DNA of 64,000 bases. It comes from Magnaporthiopsis rhizophila. Its lineage: Eukaryota; Ascomycota; Sordariomycetes; Magnaporthales; Magnaporthaceae. Shown one piece after another: positions 55,011 to 64,000 of the stretch. Where the stretch lies: the NCBI GenBank assembly GCA_003049465.1, contig PYSS01000034.1, positions 222,464 through 286,463 of the forward strand, written 5' to 3'. Every line of letters begins with the position of its first letter. The first letter of the stretch is position 1. The position numbers and the translations under genes are program-made. Below the pieces are notes generated by a model. That model worked only from the letters and a program-made list of their open reading frames with translations, searched no databases and had not been told where the DNA came from.

Positions 55011-57801
55011 ATGATGTCGGCTCAGCTGCAGCAGGCTGCCGCCACAGCGCCCGCTCAGGCCGTTGAACAGGATCCCCCCTGCGCAGGGACCTCAACGGCG
55101 ACCACCACCACGCCACGCGATCCTCTCGCGCACAATGCTCCTGGTCAGGGCGCTTCTGGGCTTCGGTCCGCGGCGGCGGCCGCCGCCTCCGTTCCCGTCC
55201 GGCCCTTGGTCAATCGCGCCGGCGACAGCTCCAGCCCCTATGTGCGCGCACAACGAGACGCTCCGGTCGCGTGGCAGCTGCTCGATGACGAGGCCGTTGC
55301 GCGAGCCAGGAGAGAAAATAAGCTTATATTTCTTCACATTGGCTTCAAAGCTTGCCACTGTATGCTGCCCCTCTCGCCCCGAGCAGACATTGACTCATTG
55401 ATCCAATGTGGGATATGTATGAGGCCATTTGTTTCGTCCTGGTTTGCTAACCCAAACCATCTATCTACCTCGCAGACTGCCGCCTCACTTGTCAGGATTC
55501 CTTCTCCAATCCGTCCGTCGCCTCCCTGCTCAACTCGTCCTTCGTTCCCACCATCGTAGACCGTGAGGAGCGCCCAGATATAGACAGGATTTACATGAAT
55601 TACATCCAGGCCGTCCATGGCGCTGGCGGTTGGCCCTTGAACCTCTTTCTCACCCCCGAGCTTTATCCCGTCTTCGGCGGCACGTACTGGCCCGGCCCCA
55701 CTCGTGGCGACTCTGTCGTTGGCAGCTATGTCGAGAGCCTGGACGGGGAGGACGAAGAGAGGCTGGACTTCCTAGCCATACTCAAGAAACTCCAAAAAGT
55801 CTGGGCGGAGCAGGAGACCAAATGCCGAACCGAAGCCAAGGATATTGTCCTTCAGCTCCGCGAGTTCGCCGCCGAGGGAACCCTGGGTACGAGAAAGGGC
55901 ATCAAGCTCACCCTACCTACCAGCACCGGGCTGGAAAACTCGGGCATCCAAAACGATGTGGGAGCAAAACCGGCCCCGCCCCCCACGCTCGTCGAGCCGG
56001 CCACGGCCACGGCCGCTGCTGCAGACTTGGACGTCGATCTCGACCAGCTCGAGGAAGCTTACTCGCATATATCTGGGACCTTTGACCGGACCAACGGCGG
56101 GTTCAACCTGGCGCCAAAGTTTCCGACTCCGCCCAAGCTCACATTTCTACTCCGCCTAGCCAGGTTCCCTTCAGCCGTAGCTGACGTGTTAGGCGGCCAT
56201 TCGGAGGTCGCCAATGCGACACACATGGCGGTTCACACGCTGCGCAAGCTGAGAGATTCGGGCCTGAGGGACCACATAGGTGCGGGGTTCTCCCGATACA
56301 GTGCCACGGCGGACTGGTCCATGCCGCACTTTGAAAAATCCGTCGTAGACAACGCCAACTTGTTAGGTGTCTACCTGGACGCCTGGCTCGGCGCCGCGAC
56401 TGCCTCCCCAGGAACGGCTTTGTCACTTGAGGATGAATTCGCCGATGTCGTTCTTGAGTTGGCGAACTACCTCACAAGCAGCCCAGTCCGGACGCCAGAG
56501 GGTCTCTTCGCCACTAGCGAGGCATCTGATTCGTTCTACCGCAAGGGCGACAGGCATATGCGCGAGGGCGGCTACTACCTCTGGACCAGGAGAGAGTTTG
56601 ACATGACGGTGCGCGAGGTTGGCAACACTGGCGTCTCCGGTGCCGCGGGCGGCGCCGGCACTAGTAGTGGTGAGCTAGCGACCCAGGTAGCCGCAGCGTT
56701 TTTCCATGTGCTGGAACATGGAAATGTACCGCGCGACCAGGACCAACAGGACGAGTTCATCAGCCAGAACGTGCTACGCATTGTCAAAAACGAGGCGGAG
56801 CTGGGATCCGCGTTCGGAATCTCGGCTGACGGTGTGCGTCGGATCCTGGCTGGTGCTCGCGAAAAGCTCCGCTCGCGGCGGGAGCGGGACCGGGTAGCAC
56901 CCGAGGTTGACGACCAGGTGGTCCTGAGTGTCAACGCTCTGGCCGTCACCTCACTCGCTCGTACAGGTGCTGTACTCATCGAGACCGGACTAGACACGAG
57001 CAGGGGAGCTAGATATCTCTCAGCTGCCGAGACGGCCATCAAGGAGATTAGAGGCAGGATGTGGGACCCGGAGGCGGGGAAGCTCTATAGGACGTCGAGG
57101 GCCGGAGTTAGAGGCCAGACGGAAGCGCTGGCCGAAGACTATGCTTTCCTCATTGAGGCTCTGCTTTACCTTTACGAGGCTACAGGACGCGACGATGTCC
57201 TGAACTGGGCAGACGACCTTCAGAGTGAGTTGAAGCTCCTTCCTTTATCCGGCCTGTCTTGAATCTCTCTAACCGTAAGGGCCTTTGTTTGACTAACCTC
57301 GGATTTTCCCCCTTCAATGTAGAGAAGCAAATCGAGCTCTTTTACGACCACACCGCTACCGACGAGCACGACCTGGCAGCCGCCTCTCCTCACCTATCGT
57401 CATCGGGCGGGTTCTACGCCACCGCCGAGTCGGCGCCGCATGTGATTCTTCGACTGAAGGACGGCATGGACACTTCGCAGCCGTCGACAAATGCCGTCTC
57501 AGCCTCGAATCTCTTCCGTCTGGCCCTGATCCTTGGAAGCACCAGGGGCAGCAGGAGACAAAGCGTCAGCGCAGGCGTAGCGAACCCGATGGTACAAAGC
57601 CTTACGGGAAATGATTACGAGAGACTTGCCCGTGAAACGGTTAGGGCGTTCGAGGTCGAGATGCTACAATATCCCTGGCTCTTCCCTGGTTTGTTGACGT
57701 CTGTGGTGACAGCGCGGCTCGGCGGCGAGCTGCAATCGGTCGTTGGCCTAGACGAGGAGACGGCGCGTAAGGTCAAGAGGGACTTCTTCTCCAAGGGGTA
57801 G
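55011..57801 (+). CDS. SPATA20/YyaL-type thioredoxin-fold protein
   Basis: Exons 55011-55359, 55476-57224 and 57323-57801 give 858 aa, a little longer than bacterial YyaL. Joins are ACH|YCRLTCQDSFSNPS and DDLQ|KKQIELFYDH. The N-terminal thioredoxin-like domain (Thioredox_DsbH / DUF255) has the conserved run ARRENKLIFLHIGFKACHYC, the redox CxxC (C-H-Y-C), IVDREERPDIDRIYMNYIQAVHGAGGWPLNLFLTPEL and FGGTYWPGP. The rest is an (alpha/alpha) toroid-like catalytic-looking domain (AHIGAGFSRYS...MPHFEKSVVDNANLLGVYLDAW). Biochemical role is not settled in any organism. The long Ala/Thr-rich N-terminal extension before VNRAGDSSSPYVRAQ could be a mitochondrial presequence (inference). ATG at 55011 followed by a second Met codon. 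Confidence 0.92.
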
Positions 57802-59179
57802 CAAGCTTTAGAAGGAAGGCAAGGGGGGCATTTGGGCGCCCCAAATCCGGGGCGTCATACCCCCGGGAGACGACAAACGCACCACTGGGTCATTTTAGAA
57901 GGGGTCTTTGTTTCCAAGACTGCATGTTCGGAGTTGGTTTGCTTCCCATTTGGTCTTTCAGCCATTGGGAGGTCTTTGATTCATATGTTGGGAATACACG
58001 GTTTGATTCGGATACCTCAGATACGGCGACAACATAAAACCTGGCCGAGTCGGTCATGCGTTGTATTTTAGGTCGCACAATGCGTCTTGCCATCTGACCA
58101 CAGATGTTGGAATGTCATTGTCAAGGAATAAGATGTCTCGGGAATGCCTGCAATGCAGATGGTGATCGTCTCGTGTATGACGACATGTCTGGATGAGTAC
58201 CTGTACGCCCTGACTTGGTCGAACAGGACCGCGGCAGTGTCGTTTGTGTTGCCTCTCAGGCCGTTGTGGTAAACACCAGTCCTCCGACCCAGATGCGGAA
58301 AGCAATGCGAAGGATTGTAAAAGAAAACTAAGCAAGTGTGTGACAAAACTGGCTGTGATCAAGTCTGCCGGGTCAGAACCCCATGATGGACCATCAGAGA
58401 TTTGATGAAATCGAGCATCTTATTCCATCTCCTTCCTTTGATATGATCGCCCGTCTATCTAAATCAAGAAACCGGTCAACGGCTTACTATATTTACCGTC
58501 GTCCCAGTGGGGTGTTCTCATTGGAATCTGGGGGCTGACGAGGCGGGATCCTCCACAGCCGCACTCCTTCTCCCCAGCCTATCGGGTACGCCAGCAGAAC
58601 ATCCAGCCGCATTCTTCTCACAGATCCCAGCTCGCGCTCGACGTCATGCTGCCATCCTTTCGGTATCCACGTAGCCCCAAGAGGATTTTAGTGCTCCCTT
58701 CTGTTTCTGGGCACCGATCATCAATAAATCTCAAACGCCAGAAGGCTAGCTGCGTGTCTTGGCCATGCCGGGTCCCTCTCCCGACGCCGTGTAAGTCGCC
58801 GGTCTGGCACGTGGGCTCCTTCGGGCCACCGCGTCCGTCCGTCTACGGAGCTGTGCTGCTTCAGGTGAACACTTTTCAGCTTGGAATCCAGCGACAAAGA
58901 TTTCGCCTTGCTCTATTTTTATCATTCAGGTGAAGGTTGCGTTATAGCAGGGCAGATTTACTGGTCACACCAGAGGCACGTAGCCTTCCGAAGGGAAAAT
59001 GCTCGTCCGCAAAAGATATATAAACGACCGTTCCCCGCCGATATCCGAGCAGGCAACGATGTATCCAGCAGCAGCAAGCATCTTGATAGAAGACAAGAGC
59101 CACACACAACAAGCACAGCTCCACTCTAGGCGCACCTAGATTCTACTGCCCCTTCCATTGCCACCTCATCAACGCCAAC
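57802..59179. other. Intergenic, no gene seen
   Basis: Holds the 3' UTR of the SPATA20-like gene and the promoter of the secreted protein gene. Open frames on both strands are short and featureless. Confidence 0.6.
59017..59024 (+). promoter_or_regulatory. TATA box of the secreted Cys-rich protein gene
   Basis: TATATAAA 156 bp before the ATG at 59180, with a CA-rich leader after it. A clear canonical match. Confidence 0.6.
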
Positions 59180-60152
59180 ATGAGAGCCACATTCTCTCCT
59201 TCGGTCGCCCTCCTCCTCCTCCTCGGCGCCGGCTCCGCCGCCGCAGCGCCCCAGCCGCAGAACCCATCGCTGGCGCATTTCGAGGAGCGCTTCGTCAACT
59301 CGCTGCCCTATGGCGACGGCGGCGCCACCACCAACGACACCACGCTGCGCCTGGTCGGGTTCAAGCGCATGGCCGTGCCCGCGGCCGAGGTGGCCGCCTT
59401 CGAGGCCGCGTGGGCGGAGCAGCCCGCGGCGTGGCGGCGCAGCGGCACCGATGGCCACCCGGGGGTCCAGCCGTTCTGGTATGACCGCGTAAATCGAAAC
59501 GTCCGCATTTACTTCCCTGTCGAGGGCGCCTTGCTGGCCCGCGGAGCCGGCGCGGACTTTGTCGAGGCCGACGCGATGGGGCAGGTGCAGGGCATCAATG
59601 AGGTGTTGAAGCGGGAGTTGGATGGTGAGAAAGGGATAGCGGTGTTGGGGCGGAGGGTGAGCGAGCAGGTTGCGGGGGTTGAGGGAAACAAGATCCGAGA
59701 CGGTGTCATGTAAGTTCTTGGTCTTGGTTCCTGTCTCTTTGGTAATTGCCAGGCTAACAGAAATGAACAGCTACCTCGCCGAGCCGGCGCTGCCCGTGCG
59801 CTCTTTTTCGGATGGGCGCACGGCCATCTACGACTTTGGCATCAAGTCGTTGCGCCACGACGACCACGGCCATGACGGCCACCATGGCCACGGAAAGCGG
59901 GAGGACGACGGCAAAAAAGGCTGCCTGCAGAACCACAACGGCATCAACTGCAGCAAGGCGTATGGCATCGGGATGGGACGGTGTCCCATGAACGCCAAGA
60001 CGTGCATGGACTACAACGGCTTCAAGACGGACTGCAAGAAGGGCACGACGACCAAATTTGGGATTCCAACCCTCAGCAAGGCCATCAAGTTTCTGGGCAG
60101 CGACTGCTCTGTGAGCATGGCCAGGGGACATTGCTGGAATGAGGTTATGTGA
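59180..60152 (+). CDS. Secreted His-rich / Cys-rich protein with possible kexin site
   Basis: Exons 59180-59709 and 59771-60152, joined as DGVI|YLAEPALPVRS over a 61-nt intron (GTAAGT, GCTAAC branch), give 303 aa. A signal peptide (~1-22, LLLLLGAGSAAAA) is followed by a ~175-residue domain without cysteines. At ~205-218 lies a His-rich stretch (HDDHGHDGHHGHG) suited to metal binding, then Lys-Arg at 219-220, a possible Kex2 cleavage site. The remaining ~80 residues hold seven cysteines (GCLQ, NCSK, RCPM, TCMDY, DCKK, SDCSV, HCWNE), suggesting three disulfides plus one free Cys. I do not recognise the family. It may be a processed extracellular protein. Strong TATA and leader suggest high or regulated expression. 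Confidence 0.85.
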
Positions 60153-61834
60153 TTTCTCTGTCTTGCAGTTTCGATGTTTGCAGACATGTTGTTTGTTACT
60201 ACGCGACCCGGGCCGGTGTGGTAAGAGGAAGGCCCAGGAGAAACAAGTCGTAAGAGGTAGAGATCCAAATACGATGTATCCCCATGTGGCAACCGACGAG
60301 GCTCATGAGCCGTGCAGATGCCGGAATGACTTGATGAGGAAAGCCTTGGCGCAAGCGGGGAGCTCCCAAAGCGCCAGCTTGTGGTGTGACAAGCTTACAA
60401 GCATGTGCAGGAACAGGCACTCTGATGGGTAAATTAATGAAACGTCACAGCCGCGCTTGACGGGACGGGCGGCTAGCTGCGCCGGAAGGGATGAGAAACG
60501 AAAACGACGGTCTTGGGGGAGCAGGCATAGAGAGTGAAATGGCGATACGCCGGCCTGGGTGCTCTCTGTCCGGCCGTTCGAGGTCCCGGGGTCTGGTGAA
60601 GGGATTGATACTTCACCTGGGCAGGAAACAGCGTCGTTAGCGTGACGCTACCTTGGGGCCTGATTTCTGTTTTTGGGGTGACGTCCTAGCGCTCGATTCA
60701 GGAACCGCCAGCGCGGCCATGGCGTCAGGGGATCCCGAGTTGGCTCGCCTGTGTGCACGAAAAAGAAAAAAAAAAAAAAAAAAAAAAAAAGAAGAAGAGC
60801 ACGAGAAAAGGAAAAAGGCGTGTGCGGGCGGGCAGATGTCAGCCGAAGCCGCCTTTCCTTTTTCTTGTGTCGCGGCCGGCAGACGCTGGGCCGAGCCTGA
60901 CCAAATAGACTGGGCCACCACCTGCCCCAAGCCGAGCTCCAAAGGTCATGCATCTCCACCGCGCCCATACCCATCCCGCTAACGTCAAGCTCCCCCAGCC
61001 CAGCCCAGCCCAGCCCAGCCCAGCGCCCATCCCCATCTTTCGGGCTTGTTAAACGCGCATCTTATCGCCGTCTACGAACCGCCGGGCCCTCGACTAGGTC
61101 TCCCCATGGCCGAGCATCAGAGCTGAGCGGGTTTTGACCCCATCAGCAATTTGTTGCTTGCCATCGCTGCTGTTTTCACCAACTGCCTATTTATTCATCG
61201 TCTGCTGCCGCCCAGTCGCCTCGCCTCACCTGCAAGGACCCGAGCCATCCCTTCTCGCCCCCGGGGGTTGCCTCTCCACCACCACCACCACCTTCTCCGC
61301 TCTCTCTCTTCCTCCGTCTCTCTCTCTCCCCCCACCCGTCTGTCCGCAAACGGCATCTGCCCTGCCATGACCGCCCTGCCAGCGCTCTCGAAGCCATGAC
61401 GTCCTGCGCGCCTCTGCCCAAGAATGAGCACGACCGCGCCACTGCCGGCCCCCAATCCGTCGCGCAGCATCGTCATCCCGCTTCTGGCCCCGCCCCGTCT
61501 CCCCGGCCGCCCACCCGTGGCGCATCCTCGGAGCGCGGCGAGCCCAGGCGGCCGAGTCCCCTGGAGGGACATCCTCCCTCGCACACCACAGCCTCGGCTA
61601 GTTACGCCCACGCCTGTCCCAGCATCCGTTTGAAACAAGAGCACACCCACGGCCGCCGTCGCCGCCGAAGCCACTGCTTCCTCCCCCGGCGGGAGCCTTG
61701 GTCCCCCGCACGCCATCTTCCGGCCCCGAACCCCGAATACCAGAGCTCCGAACAGTCGAGCCGCCCCTATCCCCCACCGCCGGCCTTCTTCCGATAGCCC
61801 GCTACAGCACAGAAACTCTCCGGGACACGCCGTC
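60153..61834. other. 1.7-kb intergenic region with simple repeats
   Basis: No supported gene. Contains A25 (60766-60790), six CCCAG units (60994-61023) and CT-rich text (61290-61340), which is probably a long 5' leader for the next gene. Confidence 0.55.
60994..61023. repeat. (CCCAG)6 microsatellite
   Basis: Six perfect 5-bp units. Confidence 0.9.
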
Positions 61835-62386
61835 ATGTCACAGCAGAATACCGTGCCCATCAACCAGCTGGGTCTCACAAACGACGATGCGCTCCTACTG
61901 CAACAGACCCAGATCCAGGTGGCCGCGGCCGCCGGCGGCTCCTCGTCCTCGCGCGCCGCCAGCCGCGCCTCGTCACAGGGCTTGCTGATGATGGACACGG
62001 GCTCACTCGCCCAGCTCGGCCGCCACTTCGACCGCGCCATGCAGCAGATCCAGCAGCGCATCGCCTACCTGTCGGAGCAGTGCGAGGTCGCTACCCGCGC
62101 CATGTACGACGAGGCCGGCAACATCGTCGCTGACGCCGACGCCGAGATCGCCCGCTTCCACCGCCTAAATGAGGAGCTCGACGCCCTTGACCTCGAGTTT
62201 GACCGCATCCAGAACATCAGGGACATCGTCAAGGGGTACAGGCAGCGGGCCGCCGAGTTGGAGCGCGAGCTGGCCGCCTCGTCAACCTCGAGCTCGCGAC
62301 ACCACCACTCCTCCGGCACCAGCAGCCGCCACCACCACAGCGGCCACAAGCACGGCCACTCGAGCTCCTCGCGCCACAAACACTAA
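61835..62386 (+). CDS. Small coiled-coil protein, BLOC-1-subunit-like
   Basis: Intronless, 183 aa from MSQQNTVPINQLGLTNDD. The N-terminus is Ala/Ser-rich. Residues ~65-150 form a continuous amphipathic coiled coil (LGRHFDRAMQQIQQRIAYLSEQCE...GNIVADADAEIARFHRLNEELDALDLEFDRIQNIRDIVKGYR). The tail is Ser/His-rich (RHHHSSG, HHHSGHKHGH). The central pattern resembles fungal proteins annotated as BLOC-1 subunit CNL1/BLOC1S4-like, which act in endosome-to-vacuole trafficking. That assignment rests on remembered pattern rather than a search, so treat it as tentative. The His-rich tail is unusual. The long pyrimidine-rich upstream region carries no better start. Confidence 0.7.
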   Translation: MSQQNTVPINQLGLTNDDALLLQQTQIQVAAAAGGSSSSRAASRASSQGLLMMDTGSLAQLGRHFDRAMQQIQQRIAYLSEQCEVATRAMYDEAGNIVADADAEIARFHRLNEELDALDLEFDRIQNIRDIVKGYRQRAAELERELAASSTSSSRHHHSSGTSSRHHHSGHKHGHSSSSRHKH

Positions 62387-63716
62387 ATATCCGCGGCCCT
62401 CTGGCCAGAACCGTCCGAATCTGCATGGGTTGTTTAGAATGGGATTAACGGCCTCACGGCTGCAATAAGATGGGAATAGCCTCGCGGCTGGTTGGACATT
62501 TGTGGGGCGGCGTTTCTTTGTTCCCGACGACACGCAGTTATGTATTAATGTTGATCTTTCCATTATGGTTTTTATCTGATGTTTTTGGATCTTTGACTTT
62601 TTTCCTCCTCCTTTTTGGGTCAGTATTTTTACCATACCCATCATGATTTTCCTTTGCATTTCTTCATAAATGGCCAAACCAACCGGGATAGCGTGTCGAT
62701 ATCGGAGGGATAATCAAGGAAGTAAATCCAGTTCTCCAGAGAATGTGCCGGCTCCTCGGCAACTCGGAAAATACGCAAAAACCAGCCATAGGGCGAAATA
62801 AAACATGCCGACGACAAACACACAGGAACAAGAACGAAACAACGTCGGGTTGTGGCAGGCCTTCTCCACACATATCGCCCCAATATGTCTTGCTTAGGTG
62901 GTATCCATGTTCGACTTGGTACGCAGGCCGGCCGCGTATCTCGTTGCCGGCAGATTCCCTGTCATACTCGAGACCATAGCAGTCCGCCCGGACGTGCAGA
63001 GGCAAAAAAAATCGCGCTGGGCTGTTGTGATACTACGAGTAGCCACCATGTTATGTTGCCACAGCCACGGGCTACTCGGTTCCTCTTTTCACGGTTGACC
63101 TCGTCGGTCGGACCATGCTTGAGACTCCCGTGGCCATGGGCATCTCTCGTATGCCTTTGCGTCGAGGAGTTGTGACTCAGAATAAAGGACTCTGCTCAGA
63201 TATTGACCGGGTCAGGGATAAACCGCACGAACTGTCGGCATCATGGAGCACATGGTTCTGTGTCGGGAGTTGCAAAGAAAAGACATTGCAACGGCTGGGA
63301 TTTGTCAATGCAAGTGCGGATGGGAACCCTCCCAAGCCTAATCTGCGAGGCACCGCCCGGACTGTGGGGTCCGGTGCAATTATGTAAGCTGGGCGGGCCG
63401 TTGGTTGCTGGGCCGACGTGCACTGTTTTGTGAACAAATTCACGTCACAGCTTTTGGCGAGCTGTAAGACTGCGTCTTTACTCCGCGATTTTTTTTTTCT
63501 TGGGTACACAGCTCCGATTCCATCCAGCATTGCCGTCGACAAATTCATTTTGCAGTTGCCCAGCCCTCGTCGCTTCCGTTCTGCTTTTGCCCACCCAGCA
63601 GTTGTCGCATGTCTTGTCGCTTCTTGTCCTGACCGACCCGAGCATCGACACCGCCTCGCGTTCGCCCGACACCGCTCCGAACCCAGCTGCGATATTGCCA
63701 CCGCTTTTCGGCGACG
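62387..63716. other. Intergenic, promoter of the NimA-like gene
   Basis: No supported gene. T-rich 3' UTR-like sequence follows the coiled-coil gene (62510-62660). The proximal upstream part of the kinase gene (63480-63716) is pyrimidine-rich. Confidence 0.6.
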
Positions 63717-64000
63717 ATGGCGTCGCCCGACGGCGATGAGTATGAGTGCCTCAACACCATAGGCCGGGGCTCGTTTGGTGTCATCAAGAAGGTCCGCCGA
63801 AAGGCCGACGGTGCTATCCTGTGCCGCAAAGAGATCAACTATGGCCGCATGTCACAACGGTAATACCGCCTCCGCCTTTCGCCGACGGGATGGTAGCGAG
63901 GGCCGGGCTGACCCAGTATCTCCTCTTGACAGAGAACGAGCACAGCTTCACGCCGAGTTCCAGATCCTGTCCAGTCTCAAGGTACGATGACCTCTTGGGG
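63717..64000 (+). CDS. nimA: NimA-family mitotic protein kinase, 3' partial
   Basis: ATG at 63717; exon 1 63717-63859, exon 2 63933-63981 (donor GTACGA follows), then the window ends in an intron. Residues present: MASPDGDEYECLNTIGRGSFG (Gly-rich loop GRGSFG), VIKKVRRKADGAILCRKEINY (ATP-binding Lys in CRKEI) and, across the 73-nt intron, MSQRERAQLHAEFQILSSLK. This is characteristic of fungal NimA/Nek2 kinases, which promote mitotic entry, spindle and nuclear-envelope events. The catalytic loop and the C-terminal coiled coil/PEST tail lie outside the window, so integrity cannot be judged. Confidence 0.92.

Overview
The window is nuclear DNA of a filamentous ascomycete, most likely a Sordariomycete. 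The evidence is a GC-rich, C-ending codon style in coding exons, short GT-AG introns (about 60-120 nt, several with CTRAC-type branch sites), wide intergenic spaces, and the gene set: a CFEM/GPI wall protein, a Rom2-type RhoGEF, V-ATPase c', Nse4, Vps34, a NimA kinase and secreted Cys-rich proteins. Genus cannot be fixed from sequence reading alone. There is no sign of bacterial operons, CRISPR, rRNA or a convincing tRNA.

Layout. 1-12 kb: the 3' part of an FAD-linked oxidase (+), a C2H2 zinc-finger gene (-), a dienelactone-hydrolase-like enzyme (-), an Arg/Ser-rich protein (+), and the ribosome-quality-control factor Vms1 (+). 12-27 kb is gene-poor: a Thr-rich, GPI-anchored CFEM protein (+) and a 90-residue Cys-containing protein split over three exons (-) sit in long non-coding flanks. 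27-38 kb: the Rho1 exchange factor Rom2 (-, four exons), V-ATPase proteolipid c' (+, five exons) and a conserved fungal protein with a Met-Gly repeat (-). 38-48.6 kb: a long acidic coiled-coil/membrane protein whose 5' exons are unresolved (-), then nse4 (-) and vps34 (+), which are divergent across a roughly 0.44-kb shared promoter.

49-54.5 kb is a damaged stretch. It is bracketed by two runs of ambiguous bases (an N gap inside a long poly-T, and one N between two copies of a 35-bp direct repeat). It carries an epoxide hydrolase with a one-base frameshift and a phospholipase B with an in-frame TAG. These could be real gene decay or assembly error.

55-64 kb: a thioredoxin-fold SPATA20/YyaL-type protein (+), a secreted His-rich/Cys-rich protein with a possible Kex2 site (+), a small coiled-coil protein resembling BLOC-1-type subunits (+), and the 5' end of a NimA-family kinase (+) running off the window.

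The housekeeping genes do not form a pathway cluster. Functional links are loose: Rom2 and the CFEM protein relate to the cell wall, V-ATPase c' and Vps34 to vacuole and endosome biology, and Nse4 and NimA to chromosomes and mitosis. The items most worth follow-up are the two single-base lesions, the possible kexin-processed secreted protein, the 90-aa gene, the unresolved coiled-coil locus, and a 115-bp palindrome near 1.8 kb.
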